From assembly GCA_050301235.1 (NCBI GenBank), contig JBNKZD010000157.1, forward strand, positions 7,251 to 71,250: a DNA stretch of 64,000 nucleotides. Direction: 5' to 3'. This DNA is from JAFGIN01 sp050301235 (GTDB taxonomy: Bacteria > Fibrobacterota > Chitinivibrionia > Chitinivibrionales > Chitinispirillaceae). Each line of letters starts with the position of its first letter. Position 1 is the first letter of the stretch. Below the pieces are notes generated by a model. That model was not told the origin of the DNA. It did no database searches and worked only from the letters and a program-made list of their open reading frames with translations. Position numbers and translations under genes: made by a program. Positions 44,560-53,393 of this stretch are shown here, in pieces.

Positions 44560-44754
44560 ATGAGTACCAGATTAAACGATTCACCAAATATCCGCAAGGG
44601 ACGATTTCTGTGGATGGAACCACAGGAGCAGAAGAAGTTCGTGGATGGAGTTAAATCCCGCATTGCAGAGGGGTATTACTACTCAGATTCAATACTCGGA
44701 AGAGTGGCTGATGAACTAGGCACTGTTCTGTCGGAACTTACCGGGGACGGGTAA
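44560..44754 (+). CDS. Small protein resembling the FlgM anti-sigma-28 C-terminus
   Basis: 64 residues. The C-terminal half, FVDGVKSRIAEGYYYSDSIL followed by GRVADELGTVL, follows the FlgM pattern (helix, I-A-x-G-x-Y, S, then VADxL) by which FlgM wraps around the flagellar sigma factor. It lacks the usual longer disordered N-terminus. A purine-rich AAGGATGG site lies upstream. No flagellar gene is in the window, so the assignment rests on the short motif alone. Confidence 0.45.
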   Translation: MSTRLNDSPNIRKGRFLWMEPQEQKKFVDGVKSRIAEGYYYSDSILGRVADELGTVLSELTGDG

Positions 44755-44854
44755 GAGAGGTTTTTTCTCAAACGTTCTCACAGTGCATAATCTTCTATGT
44801 ATTTGCGCACTTTATTGTAGTGAATAACTCCACAACATTTGAATTACTTATCCG

Positions 44855-45009
44855 GTGGTCGAGCGGAGTCGAGACAGCCGCTTATTAGCAAGTCCCGCTT
44901 GTCATTTCGACTCCGCTCAATGACCTGTTGAAACTATTTCGGTATTTTAACATTGCAGAACTAACACTGGATAATTTTTTTCCACACAGCTGTTTTCTAC
45001 CAGAAAACA
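44855..45009. repeat. Dispersed palindromic repeats
   Basis: GGTCGAGCGGAGTCGAGAC (44857-44875) repeats the core of the element at 29193, and GTCATTTCGACTCCGCTC- near 44911 is its inverted partner. Then CTGTTTTCTACCAGAAAACAG (about 44989-45009) forms a perfect hairpin. The 440-base gap holds no credible gene. Confidence 0.65.
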
Positions 45010-45200
45010 GAATCTTACTCTCACCAGTTTTGTTATCGCTCAAAATGTGTTATCTTAAAAGGGTAATAACGAAGAACGCTGTTTTCCAGTGCGGTTGTTC
45101 TTCCATGAAATCCGTTCTGTTTTAATTAAGCGCTGAACAGATGGATATAAGCATAATCGATATCATTGGACTGTGATAAATCATTTTTAAGGAGTGTTTC

Positions 45201-47405
45201 ATGAGAACAACTATCTATCATCTGTGCCTTTCGTCTTGTGCAATATTGATTCTGTTTGCCGGAGCAGTTTTTTCCCAGTCGTATCCGGTCGATGATATAA
45301 AAGGTCCGGTCTGTGTAGTTCGTGATTCCCTGACAGGGAGAACGACAACTGTATCTCCGGAAATTTCCCGCTATGATGTTGTAGTTACTGATGGGATTGC
45401 AAAATTCACTTTGACCCAGTTTTTTATCAATCCATTCAGTGGTATCAACGATATTGTATACGTCTTTCCACTACCGCATGATGGGGCTGTGTACTCCATG
45501 GCTATGGAATATAAAAAGAAGCTGTATATTGCCGAAATTTACGAAAAGAAAGAAGCAATTCAGAAATATGATTCTGTAAAAGCAACCGGTGGCAATGCTG
45601 CATTATTACTTCAGGACAGACCGAATGTATTTCAGCAGCGACTTGCAAATATTGCTAAAGGTGATACCGCTTATGTCAAAATTGAAGTTGCTGTTCCACT
45701 GAAATATGATAATGGTAACTGGGAACTCTCGATTCCAACAATGGTGGGGGAGAGGTATCAGAGTGTAAATAGTACAACAGTTCCATCATCGGGAAAATTC
45801 TGGAATCCACCTGAACAGCGTGATGGGCAAAGCCTACAGATGAATGTCCTTGTTCAGACCGGTTTCCCAATTGCAAATCTGACTTCACCAAGTCACACGT
45901 TATCAATCTCTCAACTGACAGAGCCGACAAAGGAACTTGTTGAAAAGAATCTGCTGAAAGATGGAGAGAAGTTACCACTTCCTTATAATCAATTCGGGCT
46001 GCTTCATTCAGCAACGACCTATCCGAACCGGGATTTTGTTCTTCGGTTCAGCCGGGCAAAATCTGAACAGAAATTCTCGCTTGCATCATGTTTCAATCCG
46101 CAAACTGAGAAGGGGTATTTTTCTCTCAGCTGCTTTCCTGATGATTCACTGTTCAGCGGGAGCAGGCCGGATCTTGAAATCGTACTTTTAATAGATGTTT
46201 CAGGGTCGCAGGCAGGCTGGCCGCTTGAAAAGGAAAAGCAGATCGCAACAGGTGTTCTAAACCGTTTGAAAGAAACCGATCGCGTCGCGGTATTGTCGTT
46301 CAGTGATAACGTCTACTGGTGTTTTGGCGATAAGGAGCCGCGAGATGCGACAGCTGCGAATATTACACAGGCAAAAACTTTTATTCAGCAATTAACTGTT
46401 TTAGGTGGCACAAATCTGCTGAATGGAGTCAAAGATGCGCTGAGTGCTACATCTACATCAGAACATTCACGATATTATATCTTTTTAACTGATGGATTTA
46501 TTACCAATGAGGATGCTATTTTTAGTGAGATCAAAAATCATCCTTCAAAACCGGTGGTATTTACTTTTGGTGCTGGTAACAGTCTTAACAGGTATTTTCT
46601 TGAACAATCTGCACTGGTGGGAAATGGCTTTGCAACGGAAGTGATGCAGAATGAAGATGCAGAACTTGCCATAAGCAATGCATGGCAGAAAATAGAATCT
46701 CCTCAATTAAAAAATATCACGGTAAAGATCGATAACGCGATAATTTATAACGAGATATTTCCTTCTGGTAACAGCCTTTTTACCGGTCGACCACTGACAA
46801 TGTTTGGAATGTACTCTGCGGTTGGAGAACAAACCGTGACTGTAACTGGATTTCGAAACGGAACACCTGTAACATTCACTGAGAAAATTGCACTTGCAGA
46901 TAGCAGCAACACCAACACAACGATTGCAAAAATCTGGGCGAAAGAAAAAATCGAACAGTTAAGTTTAGCTGAAGGGGTTACTGATTCGAAAAAGGATTCG
47001 ATTATAGCGTTGTCAAAGGAACATCAGATCCTGAGCAAGTATACTGCTTTTCTGGCAATTAATGCAATCTCGGTTGGAGAGGGGCAGAGTATGGGAGATA
47101 AGTTTACTGATGTAATTCCTGCCGTAAAAAAACATGCGGCTGTACAACCTCTGAAAGTTGTTGTTACCTCCGGATTTTTATCATTGACCATCCCGGCAGA
47201 TGAAAAGGTACAGAGTATCAGGATTTTTGATCTTCATGGTCGTTTAATAGCAAAACTATCATTACAGGAGATTATTGGGTCAAAAAACATCCGTTGGAAT
47301 GGGCTTCTTCCAAATGGATCGTCCCTGAAATGTGGAAAGTACATAATAATGGTTATTACCGATAAAAGGACGGTTTCACTTCCTTTCTTCTGGAAGCACA
47401 ATTAA
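45201..47405 (+). CDS. Secreted VIT/VWA-domain protein with FlgD/Por-like C-terminus
   Basis: 734 residues with a signal peptide ending near GAVFSQS. A VIT domain (residues ~35-170, the IAEIYEKKEAIQKYD stretch included) is followed by a von Willebrand A domain with an intact MIDAS start (DVSGS, Asp332) and later Thr/Asp positions (GGTNLLNG, FLTDGF). The last ~75 residues (IRIFDLHGRLIAKL...IRWNG...GKYIIMV) match the FlgD-Ig/Por-type module used for surface sorting or anchoring in FCB bacteria. Likely a surface protein binding ligands via a divalent metal. GGAG site before the ATG. A terminator hairpin follows. Confidence 0.87.
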   Translation: MRTTIYHLCLSSCAILILFAGAVFSQSYPVDDIKGPVCVVRDSLTGRTTTVSPEISRYDVVVTDGIAKFTLTQFFINPFSGINDIVYVFPLPHDGAVYSMAMEYKKKLYIAEIYEKKEAIQKYDSVKATGGNAALLLQDRPNVFQQRLANIAKGDTAYVKIEVAVPLKYDNGNWELSIPTMVGERYQSVNSTTVPSSGKFWNPPEQRDGQSLQMNVLVQTGFPIANLTSPSHTLSISQLTEPTKELVEKNLLKDGEKLPLPYNQFGLLHSATTYPNRDFVLRFSRAKSEQKFSLASCFNPQTEKGYFSLSCFPDDSLFSGSRPDLEIVLLIDVSGSQAGWPLEKEKQIATGVLNRLKETDRVAVLSFSDNVYWCFGDKEPRDATAANITQAKTFIQQLTVLGGTNLLNGVKDALSATSTSEHSRYYIFLTDGFITNEDAIFSEIKNHPSKPVVFTFGAGNSLNRYFLEQSALVGNGFATEVMQNEDAELAISNAWQKIESPQLKNITVKIDNAIIYNEIFPSGNSLFTGRPLTMFGMYSAVGEQTVTVTGFRNGTPVTFTEKIALADSSNTNTTIAKIWAKEKIEQLSLAEGVTDSKKDSIIALSKEHQILSKYTAFLAINAISVGEGQSMGDKFTDVIPAVKKHAAVQPLKVVVTSGFLSLTIPADEKVQSIRIFDLHGRLIAKLSLQEIIGSKNIRWNGLLPNGSSLKCGKYIIMVITDKRTVSLPFFWKHN

Positions 47406-47443
47406 TAAGATCATCGTTCTCCTGTTCGGGATAGTTGTTAGTC

Positions 47444-47482
47444 AAAATGCCGGGAATGTTCAGTACGTTTCTGGCATTTTTA
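47444..47482 (+). terminator. Hairpin terminator after the VIT/VWA gene
   Basis: AAAATGCC (47444-47451) pairs with GGCATTTT (from 47473), with one or two further pairs and a T-run, about 40 bases after the stop codon. Confidence 0.6.
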
Positions 47483-47498
47483 ATGGACACATCTTATT

Positions 47499-47554
47499 GA
47501 ACCCTGAACCCTGAACCCTGAACTTTGAACTTTGAACTTTGAACCCTGAACTTT
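47499..47554. repeat. Heptanucleotide tandem repeat, eight units
   Basis: Eight 7-base units: three GAACCCT, three GAACTTT, one GAACCCT and one GAACTTT. It lies in the 515-base gap before the phosphate operon. The remainder of the gap is AT-rich; TTCTAAC/TTCTAAT direct repeats near 47558-47575 recall a Pho box but are not convincing. Confidence 0.9.
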
Positions 47555-47919
47555 TTCATTTCTAACACAATTCTAATAATTCACAAATATTTTATACAGT
47601 CGAATTTTGGTGGTAATCGAAGTTAAAAAAATGGTCTTCCAACAAAAAATGAAAGTAATAGAACACAAAACAAGCCGCAAAAAACATACTCTGTTTGAAT
47701 AAGCGTTTTGAATAAGTTTTAAATCAATTCTATGAAACAACAACTATGATCTGTTTAAAAAATAATGAAAAAATTTCAAGTGCCGGTTCCTGTTGTTCGA
47801 AGCCGATAATTATTTTTAGCGGGTCTGCACTTATCTGCCAGAAGGGTGTAGAATGCAGGGGTAATGAACTATGTTCTTTCTGCATATCATACCGTCCATC
47901 ATTAAAGGGAGCTGAATAA

Positions 47920-49020
47920 ATGTATCTTCAGCATGAAGAGTCTATCAATAGAGATATGCAACGGATACGTGATCATATTGTTGAAATGGCCCGTTGGACC
48001 GAAAATTCGCTTCGTGACACTGTTAAATGCTGTCTGGAACACAATCACACACTCGCGTACGGAATAATTCTGAGAGATCAGTATATCGATGAGAAGGAAA
48101 AAGAGATCGATCGGCTCTGCCTTGAATTCATTGTCCGGCAGCAACCTGTTGCTCACTCGCTCCGTTTTGCTTTCAGTGCGATCAAACTTAATATAGAGAT
48201 TGAACGGGTAGGTGATTATGCCGAGAGCATGGCCCGCCATCTGTTTAAAATGAATGGATGGCCTGAGAGTAATTGTAAATCAGGTATTCTTGAACTCGCG
48301 AATCTTGCAATTTCCATGTTTCATGATGCTATCGAAGCATTTATTAAGGAATCAGCAGATCTTGCAAAAAAAGCAATTATGAATGAGGAAAAAGTTGATT
48401 ATTTACGTGATTCCTGTATAAAAGGACTACTGGAAATTAATAAAAACAATGAAGTTCCTCTTGCACTATTAAATATTATCCGTCGATTTGAACGCGTGGC
48501 AGATCAAGCACGCAATATATGTATGGAAGTTATATATCTTTCTACTGGCGAGTATGCAAAACATCCCGGAGCAGAAGCATTCAGAGTACTTTTTGTTGAT
48601 GAACATAACTCATTGCGCAGTCGTATTGCTGAATCAGTAGCATGTCGATTGAATCAGTCTCGTTTTATTTTCGCCAGTGCGGGGATTGATCCGAAGTCTG
48701 TAGATCAGCGCACTGTTGATTTTATGAAACGCAAAGGGTACGATATTTCAAATACCACTTCACGATCTGTTCTTCAGATACCAAATCTTGATAGGTATAA
48801 TGTGATTATTGCTTTCTCTCCGGAAGCAAAACAGATCTTTCCCAGGGAATATAGAAAAACAATTTACCTCGATTGGGAAGTTGAAGCACCCTCATTTACG
48901 AGGGATACTCCTGAGGTCATTGATGAAAAGCTCGAAAACATATTTCAATTTGTAACCAAACATGTAGAAAATCTCATTAGCGCTGTCATTGGAACGGAGA
49001 TACAGCAGGAAGGTCGATAA
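47920..49020 (+). CDS. phoU: PhoU fused to an arsenate-reductase/LMW-phosphatase-like domain lacking its Cys
   Basis: 366 residues. Residues 1-215 are a PhoU domain: two three-helix bundles with the metal-binding ExxxD patterns (DEKEKEIDRL, RVGDYAESMA, RRFERVADQARNI). It dampens phosphate uptake and Pho signalling. Residues ~222-355 resemble low-molecular-weight tyrosine phosphatases/ArsC: LFVDEHNSLRS aligns with LFLCxHNSARS, then FASAGIDP, and ITFS/IIAFSPEA. The nucleophilic Cys is replaced by Asp227, so catalysis should be lost, though the Arg and fold remain; a phosphate-sensing role is possible. GGGAG site; first gene of the pst operon, whereas phoU is usually last. pstS overlaps by one base. 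Confidence 0.88.
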   Translation: MYLQHEESINRDMQRIRDHIVEMARWTENSLRDTVKCCLEHNHTLAYGIILRDQYIDEKEKEIDRLCLEFIVRQQPVAHSLRFAFSAIKLNIEIERVGDYAESMARHLFKMNGWPESNCKSGILELANLAISMFHDAIEAFIKESADLAKKAIMNEEKVDYLRDSCIKGLLEINKNNEVPLALLNIIRRFERVADQARNICMEVIYLSTGEYAKHPGAEAFRVLFVDEHNSLRSRIAESVACRLNQSRFIFASAGIDPKSVDQRTVDFMKRKGYDISNTTSRSVLQIPNLDRYNVIIAFSPEAKQIFPREYRKTIYLDWEVEAPSFTRDTPEVIDEKLENIFQFVTKHVENLISAVIGTEIQQEGR

Positions 49021-49928
49021 TGAAAACACTTCTGATTAAAAAAACATCCCGCCTGAGCACTTTCGCAACACTCTGCTTATGCGCACTGCTTTGTCAATGC
49101 GGTAAAAAGGATTCAAAAACTGCTACTGAGACCACGACAATTCAGGTAAAGGGCTCTGACACGATGGTCAATGTCGCACAGGCTTGGGCTGAAGAGTATT
49201 CAGCTGTGGCGAAGGATGTTGAAGTTGAAGTTTCCGGGGGCGGATCAGGTGTCGGTCTTGCTGCACTTGTAAAAGGTACCATCGATATCGCAAACGCCAG
49301 TCGTGATATCAAAGCAGAAGAGATTAAGCTTGCTAAACAAAATACCGGTAAAGAACCGAAAGAGTTTATTGTCGGTTACGATGCACTCGCAGTTTATGTC
49401 AATAAAGATAATCCAATTGAAGAGATAACACTCGATCAGCTTAAGCAGATTTTTGCTGAAGGTGGTAAAGTTACTAAATGGTCAGATCTTGGAATTACTA
49501 TTCCAGGTGCATCTTCAGATGAAATTGTCAGAGTTAGTCGTCAATCAAGTTCAGGTACCTATGAATTTTTCAGGGAACATGTTTTGAATAATACAGATTT
49601 CAAGCTTGGTTCCAGAGATATGAATGGTTCCAAGGAAGTTGTTGAACTTGTAGGAAGTACAAAAACTGCAATTGGTTACAGTGGTATGGGGTATGCAAAT
49701 GAGGGTGTAAAAATGTTGAAAATAAAGACAGATAATGGTTCTTTTGCACCAACGGTGGAAAATGCTCAAAGTAAAGTATATCCACTCGCCCGGTCACTTC
49801 AGATGTACACTCTGGGGGAACCTGAAGGTGCTGTTAAAAAATATATTGACTGGATTATTTCCGCTGAAGGTCAGAAGATTCTTTCTGACAATGGCTACGT
49901 TCCATTGTCAGGTAAAAGTGCTGACTGA
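49020..49928 (+). CDS. pstS: Phosphate-binding lipoprotein PstS
   Basis: 302 residues. The signal peptide ends in a lipobox (LLCQC), so it is lipid-anchored, then a periplasmic binding protein. It captures phosphate and hands it to PstCA. Phosphate-contact motifs of the family are seen: VKGSDTMVN, SGGGSGVGLAAL, ANASRDIK, and SRQSSSGTYEFF. The ATG overlaps the phoU stop by one base (TAATG). Confidence 0.93.
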   Translation: MKTLLIKKTSRLSTFATLCLCALLCQCGKKDSKTATETTTIQVKGSDTMVNVAQAWAEEYSAVAKDVEVEVSGGGSGVGLAALVKGTIDIANASRDIKAEEIKLAKQNTGKEPKEFIVGYDALAVYVNKDNPIEEITLDQLKQIFAEGGKVTKWSDLGITIPGASSDEIVRVSRQSSSGTYEFFREHVLNNTDFKLGSRDMNGSKEVVELVGSTKTAIGYSGMGYANEGVKMLKIKTDNGSFAPTVENAQSKVYPLARSLQMYTLGEPEGAVKKYIDWIISAEGQKILSDNGYVPLSGKSAD

Positions 49929-49951
49929 TAATCATTTTCAACTGGAGTTTT

Positions 49952-50911
49952 GTGAGTCCTACAACAACCGAATCTGCTGTTCCGATACCTGAAAGTGTAC
50001 CTGTAAAGGTACAAAGGACCGGTCGCCCGCAATGGGCAGTAGTTGGTGAGCAGTTGCTGGAAATGCTTATCCGTTTTTGCGGTATAAGTGCAATTATTTT
50101 TGTGCTCGCTATTTTCTTTTTTGTTTTCAAAGAAGCGTTACCGATTCTGTACAACGGAAATTTTAATTTCAAAGAGTTTCTTTTCAGTACAGAATGGTAC
50201 CCGACATCGGTTTCAAATGTCAGGTATGGTACACTAGCTTTGCTGGTTGGCAGTTTTACGGTAACCGCACTGGCAATGGCGATTGCAGTCCCGTTCGGTC
50301 TTGGTGCTGCTATCTACATTTCTGAATTCTGTGGTCCAAAACAAAAAGAAACACTCAAAATAACAATTGAACTTCTTGCGGCTATTCCCAGCGTTGTCTG
50401 GGGGTTCATCGGGTTGACTGTTATCAGTAAGTTGATTACATTTATTACAGGAGCACCTGTTGGAGTCAACCTGCTCAATGGAAGTATCATTCTGGCGCTG
50501 ATGAGTGTTCCTATAATTGTATCAATTGGTGAAGATGCTCTGAAAGCGGTACCGGACTCATTTCGTGAAGCATCTATTGCTATGGGAACAACGAAATGGC
50601 AGTTGATCCTGCGCGTGTTGCTCCCTGCAGCAAAAAATGGCCTTCTGGCAGCGGTGCTTTTAGGTGTTGGCAGAGCTGTCGGAGAGACTATGGCTGTTTT
50701 GATGGCTACCGGGCATTCGGTACAGATCCCACACGGTATTTTTGATTCTGTTCGGACTCTTACTGCAAATATAGCAGCAGAACTGGGTGAAGCTGCAGCG
50801 GGCTCACCCCATTACAGAGTATTGTTTCTTACAGGAATCCTTCTTTTCCTGATTACATTTATAGTAAATCTGACTGCTGATTTTGTCATCCGAGGAGTAA
50901 AAAGGAAATAA
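49952..50911 (+). CDS. pstC: Phosphate ABC permease PstC
   Basis: 319 residues with six membrane helices after a ~45-residue cytoplasmic N-terminus. The coupling-helix 'EAA' loop EALKAVPDSFREASIAMGTTKWQ is clear, as is the PstC-style IPSVVWGFIGL. With PstA it forms the phosphate channel through the inner membrane. GTG start with GGAG five bases upstream. It lies 23 bases after pstS and four bases before pstA. Confidence 0.93.
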   Translation: MSPTTTESAVPIPESVPVKVQRTGRPQWAVVGEQLLEMLIRFCGISAIIFVLAIFFFVFKEALPILYNGNFNFKEFLFSTEWYPTSVSNVRYGTLALLVGSFTVTALAMAIAVPFGLGAAIYISEFCGPKQKETLKITIELLAAIPSVVWGFIGLTVISKLITFITGAPVGVNLLNGSIILALMSVPIIVSIGEDALKAVPDSFREASIAMGTTKWQLILRVLLPAAKNGLLAAVLLGVGRAVGETMAVLMATGHSVQIPHGIFDSVRTLTANIAAELGEAAAGSPHYRVLFLTGILLFLITFIVNLTADFVIRGVKRK

Positions 50912-50914
50912 CCC

Positions 50915-51820
50915 ATGCAACAAACGGCTGTCACAAAGTTTACAAAAACACCATTCGTACGAAAAAAAGAACGCAATCAACTGATCGCACGGTGGATGTT
51001 CTTCAGTATGGCAATACTTATGATCATACCGTTGTTAACGATAATCGGATATCTTGTTTACCATGCAGCTCCATCACTGAACCTGGATTTCCTTCTTGAA
51101 GTTCCCAAACGGGGAATGCGTGAGGGAGGTGTCTGGCCTGCACTGGTTGGAACCATCTATCTGGTTTTTATCTCACTTGCAGTTTCTGCCCCAATCGGTG
51201 TACTTGCTGCAATTTATCTTAACGAATATGCAAAGGATAACTGGTTCAACCGAATCATAAATCTGGCAGTAATCAACCTGGCTGGTGTGCCGAGTATTGT
51301 ACACGCTCTTTTTGGTCTTGGAGCTTTTGTGTATGCAGCGAAATTCGGGTATTCTGTATTGTCTGCTTCTTTGACTCTTGCGATCATGACATTGCCGGTC
51401 ATAATTGCAAGTACACGTGAAGCGCTTTCTTCGGTACCAAGAACCTTTCGTGAAGCCTGCTGGAATGTCGGCGCTACACGCTGGCAGACTATAAAATCGG
51501 TCGTGTTGCCAAACTCCATAAGCGGAATTTTGACCGGAGTGATTCTGCAGGTAAGTCGTGCTGCCGGAGAGACAGCTCCGATTATGTTTACAGGAGCAGT
51601 TTTTTATAAGGCAGTGAAACGCGGGGATCTTTTTCCCTATCAGCTTACCGATCAATGTATGGCACTTTCGATGCATCTCTATACGGTTACGACTCAGGTT
51701 CCAGGTGTAAAAGAGTCGGTTTCTTTCGCAACTGCTGTAGTTTTGCTCGGCGTAGTATTACTGGTAAATGCAAGTGCGATTTCACTGCGCGTGTGGATGC
51801 GCAACAGAAAGAAATGGTAA
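50915..51820 (+). CDS. pstA: Phosphate ABC permease PstA
   Basis: 301 residues, six membrane helices. Family motifs: NLAGVPSIVHALFGLGAF and the coupling loop EALSSVPRTFREACWNVGATRWQ. Partner of PstC in the phosphate channel. AAGGAA site upstream of the ATG, which lies three bases after pstC. Ordinary length. Confidence 0.93.
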   Translation: MQQTAVTKFTKTPFVRKKERNQLIARWMFFSMAILMIIPLLTIIGYLVYHAAPSLNLDFLLEVPKRGMREGGVWPALVGTIYLVFISLAVSAPIGVLAAIYLNEYAKDNWFNRIINLAVINLAGVPSIVHALFGLGAFVYAAKFGYSVLSASLTLAIMTLPVIIASTREALSSVPRTFREACWNVGATRWQTIKSVVLPNSISGILTGVILQVSRAAGETAPIMFTGAVFYKAVKRGDLFPYQLTDQCMALSMHLYTVTTQVPGVKESVSFATAVVLLGVVLLVNASAISLRVWMRNRKKW

Positions 51821-51824
51821 CTGA

Positions 51825-52589
51825 GTGGAAAATAACAATATTGCAATAGCTGTAAGAGACCTGCGCCTTTCATATAACGCAAAGGAAGTGATTCATGGTA
51901 TCTCATTTGACATCTATCGTAATGAGATTTTCAGTATTATCGGGCCTGCGCAGTCCGGGAAAACATCTCTTCTGCGCTGTCTCAACCGGACAATCGAATT
52001 TACTTCCGGTGTTACAGTTACAGGTAAGGTCATGTTTGACGGTAAAAATGTTCATACCTTGAAAAATGTATATGACCTTCGTCGCAAGATCGGAATGGTG
52101 GCACCATTGCCGGTGGGGTTGCCGATCTCTATTTACGATAATGTCGCATTTGCACCGCGTTGTGCCGGTTTAACAAAGAAGAGTGATCTTGATGGACTTG
52201 TCGAAAAATGTCTGCGTCAGGCTGCTTTGTGGGATGAAGTAAAAGACCGTCTATATAACCTTGGTACAGCGCTTTCCGGTGGACAGCAGCAACGTTTGAC
52301 AATTGCACGTGCCCTTTCACATCAACCTGAGGTACTCTGTCTTGATGAGTTTTCGATCGCGATCGATCCGGTAACAACCATGCGTATAGAGGATGTCCTT
52401 ATCGAACTGAAAAATGAAATGACTATCATACTGGTAACCAACCTGACTCATCAGGCAAAACGGCTCGGTTCCCGGACTATGTTTCTATATAATGGAAACC
52501 TTGTAGAACTTGACACCAATGAAGTTATTTTCTCGAAAAATCCGGGCAAAAAAGAAACCTACGAATATATCAATGGATTGTTTGGATAA
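51825..52589 (+). CDS. pstB1: Phosphate ABC ATPase PstB, variant with degenerate nucleotide site
   Basis: 254 residues, first of two PstB proteins. The Walker A (GPAQSGKTS) and the signature (LSGGQQQRL) are good. But the Q-loop, MVFQRPNP in normal PstB, reads MVAPLPVG with no Gln; the H-loop reads VTNLTH instead of VTHN; and Walker B continues LDEFSIAID rather than MDEPxSALD. It should bind ATP poorly for hydrolysis on its own side but still supply a normal signature to a partner. GTG start four bases after the pstA stop; stop overlaps the next ATG by one base. Confidence 0.9.
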   Translation: MENNNIAIAVRDLRLSYNAKEVIHGISFDIYRNEIFSIIGPAQSGKTSLLRCLNRTIEFTSGVTVTGKVMFDGKNVHTLKNVYDLRRKIGMVAPLPVGLPISIYDNVAFAPRCAGLTKKSDLDGLVEKCLRQAALWDEVKDRLYNLGTALSGGQQQRLTIARALSHQPEVLCLDEFSIAIDPVTTMRIEDVLIELKNEMTIILVTNLTHQAKRLGSRTMFLYNGNLVELDTNEVIFSKNPGKKETYEYINGLFG

Positions 52590-53380
52590 TGGATACAAAT
52601 TCAAAATCGACTTCAGTTGAATACGGTGTCACTACCCGGGATCTTAATCTCTGGTATGGGAAGTTTCAGGCTTTGAAGTCTGTAAATCTTTCGGTAAAAA
52701 AAGGGATGATTACATCGTTAATCGGGCCGAGTGGTTGCGGAAAAACGACGCTTCTGCGTTGCTTCAATCGTATCAACGAAAGGTTCAGTTACGTGAAAAC
52801 TGCCGGGGAGATAATAATCCTTGGTAAAAATATTTATGATTCCGATGTTTCTCTGATTGAGCTGCGAAAAAGTGTGGGTATGGTTTTTCAACGTCCTAAT
52901 CCACTACCTATCTCTGTGTATGAAAATGTCGTTTTCGGTTTGAAAGTGCATACACCACGCAGTCAACTTAAAAAAAGTGTTCTGGATAATGCTGTTGAAA
53001 AAGCACTTACCGAAGTAGGACTGTGGAAAGATCTTAAAGATAAGCTCAAAGTAAAGGCTACAACTCTTCAGCTCGAACAGCAGCAGAAACTCTGCATTGC
53101 GCGGCTGTTGCCACTGAAACCGGAAATTATCCTTATGGATGAACCCTGTTCCGCACTTGATGTTGAGGGGACACACGCTATTGAAGAGCTGATGTTCAGT
53201 TTGCGCGGGAGCTATACTATAATAATTGTAACGCATAATATGGCTCAAGCCAGACGTGCCAGTGATGAGTGTGTGTTTATGCTTCTGGGCGAACTCATCG
53301 AGCATACAAGTACCGGAGATCTTTTTATCAATCCGAAAAACCCCAAAACTGCGGATTATATTGAAGGACGTTACGGATGA
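52589..53380 (+). CDS. pstB2: Phosphate ABC ATPase PstB, variant with degenerate signature motif
   Basis: 263 residues, second PstB. Walker A (GPSGCGKTTLL), Q-loop (MVFQRPNPLP), Walker B (ILMDEPCSALD) and H-loop (IIVTHNM) are intact, but the LSGGQ signature is replaced by LQLEQ within TTLQLEQQQKLCIARL. This is the mirror image of the defects in PstB1. In a head-to-tail heterodimer, PstB2's ATP site would be completed by PstB1's LSGGQ (canonical), and PstB1's site by LQLEQ (degenerate). One-base overlap with pstB1 supports equal co-translation. Last gene of the operon. Confidence 0.9.
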   Translation: MDTNSKSTSVEYGVTTRDLNLWYGKFQALKSVNLSVKKGMITSLIGPSGCGKTTLLRCFNRINERFSYVKTAGEIIILGKNIYDSDVSLIELRKSVGMVFQRPNPLPISVYENVVFGLKVHTPRSQLKKSVLDNAVEKALTEVGLWKDLKDKLKVKATTLQLEQQQKLCIARLLPLKPEIILMDEPCSALDVEGTHAIEELMFSLRGSYTIIIVTHNMAQARRASDECVFMLLGELIEHTSTGDLFINPKNPKTADYIEGRYG

Positions 53381-53393
53381 GAAGAGGTCGGAG

